Source: Terana coerulea (Eukaryota; Basidiomycota; Agaricomycetes; Polyporales; Phanerochaetaceae). Taken from it: DNA of 49,478 nt. Every line of letters begins with the position of its first letter. Position 1 is the stretch's first letter. Made by a program: the position numbers and the translations under genes. Positions 32,001 to 43,069 of this stretch are shown here, in pieces. Under the pieces are notes generated by a model that saw nothing but the letters and a program-made list of their open reading frames with translations, made no database searches and was not told where the DNA came from. Where the stretch lies: the NCBI GenBank assembly GCA_024811115.1, contig JAKOGH010001000.1:1-49478 (forward strand), read 5' to 3'.

Positions 32001-32937
32001 GTGCGCTGAGTAGTGAGGCGAATAGTGGCAGCTCTTGTCGTATCTGCGTGTAGGCGTAAGATGTGGTGTATTCTATACGCATGTAAGGAAGGAGGGCGTA
32101 CGAGCTCTGCGGGAGATTGTAGGGAATGTATTGAAGACGACAAAGTCGGACGCGTCCTGTATGTGAGTCATGATGACGTGAATGTTCAGTGTGAAGCGAG
32201 AACAGCGACTAAAAATGGGCAGTCAATAGGACGAAGACGTACGACTTCTATAGATGCATGTATTGGCGAGCCGAGAGACGGCAGTTTATTTTTATTAGGC
32301 ATATGCTACAACATAGGAGCTAACATGAGCAAAATATTCAGTGCAAAGCGAGAAAATACGCGACGTACCCCGTTCGATGATCCAGGACCCCAGTCGACCT
32401 CCATCAGCTCCGCGCTATCCACCGATTCTCTACCATCGTCACCGGGCTGTGCAGCAGGCTGCTATCGCGTCAGGCGCATCCAAATTACAGAAAATGTAAG
32501 GAGCGTACCGCGACAGGAGACGAGGACGATGGAGCGGCGAGCATCGCGCGAACGTACTCTTCGTCCTCAGGATAGGACAGATCCGACATCTGCGACGGCG
32601 TGCGTGGCGGCTGCGCCGTCTGGGCGGGCGGTGTTGGCGGAGGCATGGGCACTGACGAACGAGAGGGTCCTGACTGCTGCAGAGTTGGCTTGAGCACCGA
32701 AGGCGAGAGAGCTGGCGGCGCAAAGGCGTGTTCTTTGTTCTTGCGCGGGCTGGCGGCGTTCGTCACGTCCGCTGCTGCACTCTTGGGGCTCGCACTTACA
32801 GTCTTCTCCGTCGGCACGAGCGGGCGTGTGGGCGTGGCCTGGCTTGGTGGTGAAGGCGATGGATGCGACGGCAGTGCTGTTGGACCTGGTGGGCGGACGG
32901 AGCCGTCCCAGTTGGCGAGCGAGGACGAGAAGGGCAT
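26096..32937 (-). CDS. CDCA7-like zf-4CXXC_R1 chromatin protein, very long and largely disordered
   Basis: The chain starts at ATG 32937 (MPFSSSLANWDGSV) and ends TAA 26096-26098. Most of it is Pro/Ser/Thr-rich with acidic clusters (DSEEDDEIYEL, a run of eight Asp) and basic patches. Near the C-terminus is a cysteine-rich domain, YCHQCRGKN, CGLRFCEKC, then FKCPKCAGNCNCSACCPKRG, which is the zf-4CXXC_R1 pattern of CDCA7 and related proteins. Clear introns are 32447-32508, 32157-32368 and one at about 27304-27364 inside the zinc domain. In animals and plants CDCA7 proteins recruit the HELLS/DDM1 remodeller and link to DNA methylation; a nuclear role here is inferred. The coding frame changes several times, for example at CCC near 28267, AAA near 29651, the C-run near 30285, GGGG 31243-31246 and near 32117. 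Most changes are at homopolymers. Long plus-strand frames here are GC-rich shadows. Confidence 0.78.
31198..31230. repeat. Perfect 13-bp inverted repeat with 7-nt loop
   Basis: GCGCGTCTGTGAC, loop TACTTGT, then GTCACAGACGCGC. The stem is fully complementary. It lies inside the CDCA7-like coding region, close to a frame transition at 31243-31246. Confidence 0.9.
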
Positions 32938-33429
32938 AGGCGGATGCGTGCGTGTGTTGGCAGGGCTCGAGAGGGAACGCACCTGGGAATTCTATGTAGG
33001 CGGGCCTGCTGGCCTCCGTCGCGCGATGACTCCGTCGCTCTTCTCTGCGTGCACGTCCGGTCTCTCGAAACCAGTCCAGTCGTCGGCCAGCGAGGTTGCA
33101 GCGAGAGGAGCCGGCAGCGGTCGTCGCGTTCGCTCGCAAAGCGAATGAAAGACGGTGGGCGCCGGACGATACACGCGACTCGCTTTTTGCCGATCGCCAC
33201 CCTTGATTGGCTTCTCCCGCCAAGAAAGGAAATCCCGCCACTTTGATCCCCGTCGTGCACATCGAGCCGCGTCTCCGGCGTTTCTCAGGACACATCTCGA
33301 CTGCGACTCTGGACTTTGCTCACGCCCGGGGCTGCCCCAGGGTTGCTCGCATCGACATTGTCAAGGACTCCAGGACGGCAATTAATGTCTCATCCTGACT
33401 AGTCTCTCTGCTGGACTCAGCTCTCTACC

Positions 33430-33600
33430 ATGCCGCCGTCACCCAAACTCACAGCGGCATGACTCTCACATGCGCGAACGCGACGAGCGTAGTCCACGAC
33501 GTCGACGTACTCACATTCGGTGTCTTTGGTACCGTCGTCGATTAGCAGAACAAACCACGTGGCAGCGCCAACATACGCGCGAAGTCGACCAAGAGGGTTA
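33430..33600 (+). pseudogene. Dead 5' fragment of a HAD (type II dehalogenase-like) gene
   Basis: From ATG 33430 the nucleotide sequence follows the start of HAD2, and a frame reads DVDVLTFGVFGTVVD followed by TAG. Compared with LFDVFGTVVDW in the two intact genes, the catalytic Asp is Gly and the conserved Trp is a stop. The upstream part needs a frame change, and motifs II to IV are not found downstream. It is the right-arm counterpart of HAD2. Confidence 0.8.
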
Positions 33601-34195
33601 GCGTATTTGCTATCGCTAGTGCTTTGCGTAGAGCCCGCGAGCTAAGTTGCACAAGCGTCGAACGGACGTAGTAAACCAAGGTACGTTCACTCCAACCACA
33701 TTCTATTTTTTATTGATCATATACTGGTCTACCTCCACTCGGCGTGTGCAGACGCTACTAGTGCGTAGTAGCTGTTCGTCCTGCATATTTCTAGCGGCTA
33801 TGCTCTTCGAATTTATCCCATACGTCGACATCGCTCTTACTTGGTAGAACCATCTGCCAGTGGAAGACTCCGAGGGTATGCACGATTTCCACGATGCTGA
33901 CAGATTCCTATGAACTCGGAACTATATCCTAGGTTACCGTCTGACAGATCCTCGTTCTTTTGATTGCGTACCTCACACCTGCGGGTTACATATACAGGTA
34001 AGCATCAGTGTGATCATGGAGTACCAGGTGACTGAAGCCCTCACTTTAGACACCACCACGGCAGTCAAACTTTCTGACGTGTTCGCCCCTATCCACCACT
34101 AGTGCTCGCTACGCAACCCCTGACCTCAGCGAGGGGAGAGAATTAGCTAAGCGGCCTAAGCCCACTGATTGCATTGACCCGTGTACATCTCAACC
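33601..34195. other. Degraded HAD body and FBX-R upstream region
   Basis: No domain is readable. By position this corresponds to the rest of the HAD gene plus the F-box promoter of the other arm, but similarity has eroded beyond recognition by eye. Confidence 0.4.
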
Positions 34196-37100
34196 ATGGA
34201 GTTCCATACAGAAGATGGCCGTCCCAAGTCTGTCGTTCCTAATGGGTCTGACTTGGATGAAGAAGACTACGAGCCTTGGATGGACAGCTTCATGCAAAAG
34301 CGAATAATGGGACTGCCCTCGACCAGACAGGTGCCCTTTGTATCCTCTAAATTATGCATAGACTGTCTTAACTTATGTCTTGCAGTATGCTCGATATGCC
34401 GGAAAGCTCATTGACTGGTGTGAAGACAGTACGGAGAGTTCGTCCGAGACCATTCCCGCGCAGATTATGTCACCGCAGGTGAGTCACATTGCAGCCACGG
34501 GGCACCAACCATGGAATATGCTGATGATCTGCTCGGTCCAGCCCTCCAACGTCACACAAACGTACAACTCGTTCCCTATGGAACTGATTCATCAAATTCT
34601 TCATTTCGTCATCGTCATCGCACTTCAGGATCATCTCCAAGCTTATGGACACCAAAGTCATCCAGTTAATTCCCGGCATTCAAAGCGTTCCCTTGCTGCA
34701 TGCGCCATGGTATGCAGGAGCTGGTCACTATTCCTTCGCCCAATTCTCTTCCGATCCATTACGCTCAGAAGCTACGAGGATGGACTCGAGCTTCTGCAAA
34801 TGCTTGGTAGAAATCCCACCACGTCCACTCCCATGGCCACATTCATTCACAGACTCGAGCTAGAGCAGGGGAACATTCCCTGGATTCATAGTACTTTTGG
34901 TACACTCAAGCTACACACCGCGTTGCCGTCGGTCACCATCCTTGTCATCACCGCGAACGGTCGCAAGCCGTTCTGGAGCCTCTGTCCGCCTTCGTACTCT
35001 GGGATTGTGCGGCGGTTTTGCGCCCAGCTGGGCCGTGTGGAGACTCTTGAGATGCGCGGGCACTTCTTTCGTTCGTTTACGGAGCTCCTCAGGTTTGCAT
35101 CTGCATTTCCGTCTTTGGCCATGCTTCGCTGTCGACATACCGACTGGGTTAAATCACCAAACGTGGCAATCGTACCTGCCCGCTGGCAGTCGTTGAGTGC
35201 ATACTTTGAGGAGAAAGATAATGGTGACACTCGGAATGAGGTACGCACCGTTGTCGTTGTGCTTTACACACTGGCTGACGAAATACCGTCTATTTGCGCG
35301 TTTTATAGCTGACTCGATGGAAGCTGTTCTCGGCCCGCGCTGATTCAAAGATAGATGAGGTGGTCCTAGTGGAAGCATCGAGACCTGGTGAGCATTGACT
35401 CTCCTTATTAAACCGGCCGAAAGGCTAACAGGGCCATACTACTGCAGATTACGGCCACGTCGTTTCAAAACTTTGGCTGCCATTATACCTCACCCTGGAA
35501 CCACTCAGACACCTTCTGTGCGACATACCTATCAGTGATGGCCTGCGCCCACTGTACAGGCATCTTTTGACAAAGTACTCGTTGACATGTAAGGCCTGGT
35601 CGCTCGAAGTCGCTCCTTATCTCTTGGAATCTCTCGTCCTGCGTCACAGCACGGATGGGGACCATTTGTTCAATATCTCGGGCAGAATCCACGTCCGAAG
35701 GATGGAGATCCATAGCCCTCTATCTGACAGCCTTCTCAATGTACTTCACCGCAGACTTGCTCATCTTATGACTCTCAGGCTCACCACTCCTACCCTCAAC
35801 GGGCAATTATCTGTTCCTTCGAGAAGGACGCTACGCACCCTGGGTTCTGGGTCCTCCAAGCTGACCACCCTCACACTCGAGTATACCGCGTATACTTCTC
35901 TTGGCGATCTATGGTTCTTCTGCTCGCAGTTTCCGCTCCTGGAGACTTTGACCTGCCGCAAGGTCATTTGCGCAATCTCCGGAAAATTTCCTCTAGTAGG
36001 ACCAAGGAAGTTGGCTCGGCTGACCAAGCTAAATTTGGATGACTGCCAATCCCCTGACGAGTATCTTGTGTGGTTTCTCTTTGGGGCATCGACACACCCT
36101 CGTCATACATTACCCAATCACAATCTGGAGGAGAGTCTACGCCACATTCTTGGACTTTTCAACGACTGCGAGCGTTTCCAAGGCCGGGTATTTACATCAT
36201 CAAACACTGGAGACAAGTTGCAGACGTCCGAATCGTCTGGTATGTGTCTCACTCCTATAACTCATTTGGTCCACTAATCATGTCCCATGCGGTTGACCAG
36301 AGAATATCTACCTTGAAGGATCCAGCGCAAGTATGACTGTGCGGCTTTCAAGCTACGCCGTTCATGTATTGTTCAATCCGTGGACGATCACCGTGGACAT
36401 TCACGCCGGACTGCGACTAACGGTCGGCGAACTATTCGGCACAGAATTTTTGCATGGACGGACATGGATGAAAAGTGGCCGCTCGACTGTCGTCTGCAGC
36501 TGCGCATACATAATTTCTTATGGAACTCTAGGACGATGAGCTGTGCCGGCTGGATGCGGCAGTTGCTTGAATATGCAGGGTTGGGGTACAACATTGTGGA
36601 AACCCCTGTGGAGTATATCACTGTACACTTACCGACATTGCTCGCGGCGAGACGACTCAGTGTTGTCGCGGATTCAAGGAATGTAAGTCACTTTGAAGCG
36701 CTGTTCCCTTTTGACTCAAGCTGACAGACTTCCATATCTACTAGAATTTTATACCGCAGTCTATGTACAATGGTGCCTGGCGCTACACGCCATTCTATAC
36801 AAAATGGCCAACAATATGCTTCAGCGTTGGCGGACAACCTGGTATCAAACTAGTGGACGTCCTTGGAGTATCCGCCAGCCCCTTGGACAGAGCAGATCTG
36901 TCTCCGACTATGCGTCCATACAGCACATTGGATGTGCTCATTGCTTTGATGGTATACTTCCTTGCAATTCTGTGGGTGTCCTTGGCTAACTTGCCCCATG
37001 TAGTGGCCAGGATGCAAACCGTACGCACAGAAGCTGGAGATGGAAGCCGGCAACACTCTTACAATACAATCTCTGGCAAATGAAGTAGCTGTGTGCGTCA

Positions 37101-37450
37101 AAACGTTCTATGACGATGTACGTTTTGACTACCGCATTTCTTCCAGTTCATTACTACCCTCAGAGCTTGAATAATCACTGACAAGCTGTCTGCAGGTCTA
37201 TACCGTCACCACGAAGTATGACGACAACCCCAGGTGGTGCACGTGCGTCGTGGAATTCAAACATCTCATTCTACACGAGCTTCGTCAAATCACGCTTGGG
37301 ACTTGTCAGCCTGTGCTTGGCTATGAACCACAGAGTCCGCAACCACTTTCGCACGCAGTCGCTTGTCGCGTTTTCCAAGCGGAACAAGAACGTCTCGTGG
37401 CACAAAACGCAGAAACAGCTGCCAACGTTTTGGATTCGGTGGCAGACTAG
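34196..37450 (+). CDS. Long F-box protein, right inverted-repeat arm (FBX-R)
   Basis: Exons are 34196-34330, 34386-34478, 34542-35240, 35309-35387, 35448-36239, 36301-36682, 36745-36951, 37004-37117 and 37196-37450, about 918 aa. Two N-terminal exons (MEFHTEDGRPKSVV; YARYAGKLIDWCED) have no equivalent in FBX-L. The F-box begins SFPMELIHQILHFVI, with CAMVCRSWSLFLRPILF after it. The remaining exons pair with FBX-L exons at the same phases, through CKAWSLEVAPYLL, TLTLEYTAYTSLGD and WPTICFSVGGQPGIK. It is a probable SCF adaptor of unknown target. The T-run at 36447-36451 breaks the frame: upstream reads GELFGTEF, and downstream WPLDCRLQLRIHNF resumes in another frame. The exon sum is two bases over a multiple of three, consistent with one indel site. 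Confidence 0.8.
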
Positions 37451-37957
37451 GTGAGGAGATCCATTGTAGTCTGCGAGCTTGGATAATTTAGCCATTATGC
37501 TTCCAATTGGACTCATTAAGGCGCAGTCGAAAGTGAAAATACAGTGTCAAGAACGTCAGCTTCAGACGTACAAGGCGTACGATTGTCACCTGTGAATGTG
37601 ATCTCGTCTGCGTATCTCCCTATACGTGTATCATAATATATCCCGTCGGCATGCCAGCTTACTTCGACCTATACCGACATCGTCTGTCAAACAGCCCCTG
37701 CTCGGTTGTGTCGAGCCTGAGTATCTCTTGTATTATCCACGCAATGATCGCCACCTCCAATCTTGACTAAGACCGCAGCGTTTGACTGCGAATCGAACTG
37801 TAAGCATATCGAACGACCATCCCATACATTCAAGAGATACTGCATGTCTGATAGGCGGGAGGCTCCATCCGTACTTCTATCAGTAAGAAAAATAGTCAGC
37901 TAAAGTGGAGCACGCTCGCTTTCTGAAAGGACGCACCTATCGCAAATCTTCGTTCAA
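37451..37957. other. Intergenic between convergent F-box genes; outer edge of right arm
   Basis: No feature recognised. I could not see similarity to the stretch beyond the outer end of the left arm (16.3-17.07 kb). Confidence 0.4.
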
Positions 37958-39317
37958 CTAAACCCATCTCAACGTTTTCCTCGTCTCGTCCCCAAGCCTC
38001 TTCTCAATTCGTTCCCTATACCCCGTCTTCGCCCATCGCATCCCATATCCGATGTCCTTCAGCACGATGTTCTTCAGGTTTCCAAACCTCTGCTTGACCT
38101 TGTCGAGGGCCTCCCAGTCGAATTCCTCGAGGAGTGTTTCTGCCGGCACGTCCGCTGTTGCACGAAGTTCGATTTTAAATGACAGGACGACAGTGGACAT
38201 CATGCGCAACGATGCGGTCCCCAGGCCTATAGAGGACCGAAGGAGCATTTCAGTTGCATCGTGAAAAGAAATGCTGTTCTTTTCCTTGTTTGAACTTCGC
38301 TGTCGAGAGCACAATGTTGATATCCGAGATCCAAACGGTTTTGAGACTAGAAGTGGCTGTAATCGCAAGGAAGCTATTTAGCACTAGATCTGAAGAGGTG
38401 TAAAATGGTCAGAAAGCCCTAAGATGTGGTAGTGACGAGACGGCTCCACACCTGTCTCAAACATGTCTGGGTAATCCAGAGAGAACGTCAGGTCTTCGAC
38501 TGCTGAGCACTGCGAAAGAAACACATTGGCGATCGTGACCATACGAGGGAGAAAAGATATGGCAACTGAAGTGCTCAAGCTTCGTGAAGTCAATGGTGTT
38601 CTGTAGCTCTGCAGTGACTCTTGCCGCCTCGTCGATGCTGCGAGGCCTAGACAACCCGATTGACTTCACAACCAAAGGCGCAGCCCGCACGCTACATGGT
38701 GCAGAGATATCCGACAAGCTTCCATCGGGATGTGAAATGCCCATGAAGTCGATCGAGAGGTTGTCTACGGCACTGAATACGTCCAGGATGTGAGCGAGAT
38801 GGCCGTACGGCCGTAGCCCGTTCGCTTCGATGATCAAATTTCGCAGCTTGAAGATCTCAGGGTGAGACTGCGGCTCCTCCACACCCAGCGGAAACCAAGG
38901 CAGTGTAATATTCTGGAGGTTTGGTAAAGCGAGAAGGATGTTGCGCATGACAGACGCGTTGAGTGCCACATAGAGTCTCCTGTTGTCTGCGCCCCAGCGA
39001 CCGTCTCATCGTAAGTTCAAGTTCACGACGCGCGATGCTACGCCCGGGGAAGACCCGGGAAAGGCCAGGAAGTACTCCACCGGGTTTGCAGCGCCCCAGC
39101 GATCTTTGAAGGACAGCGTGCGGAATGCGTAGCGCGAGCTTGCAGCGGCCCATGTTTTGCAGAGCGTGCAGTTGAGAAGCCCAGGTAGACCTTGAAAGAC
39201 GTCGTCGGAGATATGAAGCATGATATATTCGAGGACATCCGGGATGAGAGTCTGGGCGATTGAAGATATGGTGACGAACGGTAGAGAAGTAGAGAAGATT
39301 AAGCCAAGATCGAGCAA
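37958..39317 (-). pseudogene. F-box protein gene with in-frame stop and frame changes (FBX-C)
   Basis: The chain runs from an uncertain start near 39317 through an F-box-like segment (IPDVLEYIMLHISDDVFQG, NCTLCKTWAAASSRYAF), leucine-rich sequence (LLALPNLQNITLPWFPLG) and a C-terminal block IVLKDIGYGMRWAKTGYRER. The last block matches the end of FBX-D (VVIKDLIEKCKFF). An in-frame TGA at 39006-39008 follows VVNLNLR, with homologous sequence continuing after it. The frame changes near 38553-38560 and at an A-run near 38281-38285. A GT-AG intron lies at about 38357-38451. The start codon is unclear. Either a pseudogene or a gene with several sequence errors; the nonsense codon is harder to explain by homopolymer error than the indels are. 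Confidence 0.65.
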
Positions 39318-40217
39318 CGAGGAGCCTGAGCGTTGACTCGGGAGCTCGTCGAGAGACGGCTACAGGAAAATCTAAGCAAGACTCTCAGCTAAAAGTCAGG
39401 GCATTTTCACATGCGATGGGTACAATACCGGTAGTCACTGGTGCGACGCTGGACGGTGGAAGGACAAGGTTGGTTTGATGCTGCGCAGGATGATCACCTA
39501 AGCGCTATCTAATCTCTCGATCTGGTCTGACGGATCGGGAAGATCTCAGACGCCACAAAGCTGATCTAGAGATTCACCAGGTTGCTTTTGACTCCCAACT
39601 CTCGCCGCCACGTAATACCTCTAAACTCCCGCAGCGCAGGCCTGTGCGGAAACTTGGCCGCCCTAGTCGTAAGAGTGCTCTTGTATCCAGATCAACAAGT
39701 GTAATATCGTCATATAGCTGACCGCTTCCACCTGCCAGGAATGCTCCGGTACGTTCAGGCTGACTTTAACGGCTGCATTGAGAGTCAAGACTCCAGAACT
39801 TCATAGCTTTGAGCATGTGATCAATTCCTAAATCTATCCGTGTACAGAAATGAACCTCATCTGGCCGAGAGTATGGCGAAGTATGGTCACTTGACTATGC
39901 AGTCATCCATCTTCACACGGCGTACGTTCTCTACCATTGTCGTGCGAATGCCATCAGTGGCGCGAAGCTGATCCATGTCTAGTTTCAAGTATGCCAGAAG
40001 TCGACTCAATCTCCTTGCTCCTACATTACATCCTAATGTAACGGCATCCGACCGCCCTCATTGGAACCCCGCCCATTCCGTAGCCAAACCGACCGAAGCA
40101 TCTCAGGTGTGCTCCTTCCTTGAGCGCACAAGACTTCGTCATCTGACTGTCCCACCTCGTTCCATAGAGTCACGTATAAGTACCCATGTGGGCTATACGC
40201 TCAGCCCATGCACGTCC
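39318..40217. promoter_or_regulatory. Intergenic with amidase promoter (TATA at 40175)
   Basis: The only signal seen is TATAAG at 40175-40180, about 40 bp before the amidase ATG at 40218, giving a very short 5' leader. The rest of the stretch has no gene-like content. Confidence 0.5.
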
Positions 40218-42729
40218 ATGATGCTTGCGACCACGTCGGCTGTTGCTGTGCTGTGCTGGCTTGCTTTGTGCTTGATGACTTCAAATGCGTCTCCTGCGGC
40301 TGATTTGTCTATCAGACATATACCTCGTGCTTCGCGCTCAAGTCCAAAACTCACTCCGGCGGCTCTAGAGTTAACCCTCGTCAAGAATGCGACGGACATC
40401 CTATCGTATTACGTGCCTTTGGACGGCCCGTCCTTCACCGGTGCCATCACCGACTCCGCGCTCGGTGCGCAGAACGAGGAATTCGGGCTCGCTACTGTGA
40501 TGGCTATGGGCAGCCGGTCGGTGAAGGAAGCCATCGGAAACTTCTCCCTCGAAGATGATGTCTTCGACCCTGCCTTTCTGTCGGGTGAGTACCACTCATG
40601 GCTGTGATTGAAGTCGGATTCTTATAGTTTGAAAATAGCCGTTGTTTTGCTCCCAAACGAAACAGAGTCCAATAACCTGGAAACGGCTGTCAAAGACCTT
40701 GCATCGGATTTCAACACTCGTACTCTATTTGCGCCGGCTGGTAGCACTTCTCCCCACGTTGGTCTGCAAACAGTGACAACCAACATTTCTCCCGCACCGC
40801 CAATTGGTCCTTATGCATATCAAATCGACTCGGCGTCGAAAACTGTCACATTCTGGCAGGTATATCGATTGTATCCCGACACCCAAGGGGTGAGCATGAC
40901 TGTCTCGGATTCCCTCGTTGTAATTTGTAGTGTTGACGTATGTATATCTGAAAGGCGTTCTTGTATGGTGTCACGCCTTCAGCAGCCGGTGGCTTTGTGA
41001 GATCGTCTGGGTCTGTAGAGTCGGCGGTGAGTACTTAAGTACGAGCGAAATGAATGTACTATCATACTAATACCTGTCAATAGGGCGAATATGCCTCAAT
41101 TCCAGTACCTTCTCGACTGTACTCCAAGGATTCCCCCTTCCTCTGGCTGGGCTCCGCCTTGGTGTGAAAGATCTGTTCGACGTAAAGGGCCTGAAGAGCG
41201 GGTGGGGAAGTCGAGCGCAGTAAGTACACCTGAACTTCTGTGCTGCTGCTGTGGTACTAACCTCTTCTCGCCAACCTACAAGCTTTGCCCTCTACCCGCC
41301 AAAGAACGCCACTGCGCCGTCAGTCCAACGACTTATCGACCTCGGCGCAGTAATCGTCGGCAAGGTGCTCACGTCTCACCTGGGGAATGGCGAGACGGCA
41401 AGCGCAGATTGGATCGACCAGTTTTGTCCTTTCGTAAGTGACTGTCTTGCTCTTGCTGTCCTTGAATGACTTATGACCCCAGAACCCGCGAGCGGATGGT
41501 TATCAAGATCCGTCAGCCTCGTCAAGTGGATCTGGCGCTGCTATGGCCGCTTATCCATGGCTAGACCAGGCGATTGGGTCTGACACTGGTACGTTTTACT
41601 TATCACGACGACGCAAATGTTCACTCGCTGACTCTGTTTCAGGTGGCTCTATTCGTACTCCAGCTGGACAGCAAGGCATATTTGGGTCGGAAAACCTCAT
41701 TTAGATCCTCGAATATTACTGAGTTTTTATAGTATCCGACCCTCGGTCGGCGGGATTGACCTCGATGGCGTGATGGAGGTGGCACGACCCATGGTATGCC
41801 TCAGGTCTAATGTATAACGCTATTGTGATAAACAGCCGACTAGGACACTATCGGCTACTTTGCCCGAGACGCCGCGTTCTTTAACTCCTTCGGCAAGCTC
41901 TGGTACGGCTCAGCATTCAAGTCCTTCCCTTCCTTCCCCAAGACCGTCCGTGTTCCAGACGATACATGGCCGGTCGCCAACACCTCCGCCCAAGCCATAT
42001 TCTCCTCCTTCATCTCCAACCTCACATCGTTCCTGAACGCCACCACCGACACGACCTCCCTGCACACGCTTTGGGAGCAGACGTCCGGCACGAACTCGAC
42101 GTTGGACAGCTACCTCAACCTGACGTACCTCACCGTCTCGAGCGCGACGCAGTTCTTCAACGTCGGCGTGCCGTTCATCGACGACTACAAGGCCGCGAAC
42201 GGCGGGCGCGCGCCGTTCGTGGAGCCTGTGGCGCGGACGCGGTGGCAGCTGGCGGTCGACCGCGGCACGGCGGCGTTCGACGACGAGAGCAACCGGCGGG
42301 AGGTGTTTGCGGCCTGGATGGCGGACGAGGTGTTGCAGGCGGACGAGGAGAGCTGCACGGACTCGCTGCTGCTGTATCCGCAAACCCAGGGGAAGACGGC
42401 GTACCGCGACGTGTACTTCGCGTGCGTCCCGTCTCGAGTCCACACTGAGCGCTCTGCTAACTTCGCGGGACTTTAGGGCGCCGACGGTACCGATCGGGTT
42501 CGACTACCTGCACATCGGCTCGTTTGCGGGCGTGCCCGACATCGTCGTCCCGATCGGCCAGATTCCGTACATGTCAAGGATCACGGGCGTGCAGGAATAC
42601 CTGCCCATCACCATATCCATTGTGGCAAGGAAAGGATGCGACTACGTCGTGCTCGACTTGGTTGAAAAGTTGGCGGACGCAGGAATTGTCCAGAGTGTAA
42701 GTGTGGGAAGGAATGCATTCCCTGTGTAG
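40218..42729 (+). CDS. Secreted amidase-signature family enzyme
   Basis: Ten exons are 40218-40584, 40639-40889, 40955-41026, 41084-41219, 41283-41433, 41483-41588, 41643-41685, 41733-41793, 41844-42421 and 42477-42729, about 672 aa. A signal peptide is clear ([20 protein letters not shown]). The Ser-Ser-Lys triad is present: Lys in [10 protein letters not shown], cis-Ser in [10 protein letters not shown], nucleophile Ser in [12 protein letters not shown]. The ~250-residue N-terminal extension resembles the scytalone dehydratase-like N-terminal region found in some fungal amidases; that identification is tentative. Several N-x-S/T sites support secretion. The family hydrolyses amide bonds; the substrate is unknown. 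The C-run 41133-41137 appears one base short: adding one base gives an exact multiple of three and joins [11 protein letters not shown] in frame. Confidence 0.87.
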
Positions 42730-43069
42730 AGGTCTGGAGAAACTATCCAGTAAAATTTCATACCTCGTATCCTGCGTTTAACGGACTGTCTCCGACGCGT
42801 TCATCGCCACCCATGTCTCGTAGTGTTTCGTTTAAGGCAACTTGTCTCGATAGGGTTCGACTTGCCACTTCATGCTATGCTTTCCTGCCACCGACACATC
42901 CTTATCGGACGGATAAAGTTGATAAATAGCCAAGCTTGGAGACAAAATGGCAGAATATAGACGGTTTTATGAGATCTACAATAACCGTGAGGACAAATAG
43001 CTCATCTGATAGTCGACCAACACTCACCATGCTACACCGAGTCTACCACACCAGCAACGAATATAGGTA
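42730..43069. other. Short intergenic between convergent amidase and FBX-D
   Basis: No feature seen beyond presumed 3' untranslated sequence. Confidence 0.4.

Larger units (their letters stand above)
33130..37450 (+). repeat. Right arm of inverted segmental duplication
   Basis: The arm contains, in order, sequence homologous to the HAD2 upstream region (about 33130-33430), a HAD 5' stub, and FBX-R. It is the mirror image of 24010 down to 17074. Divergence is substantial: the HAD copy is dead and the F-box proteins match only partially. The duplication is therefore old. Confidence 0.75.
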
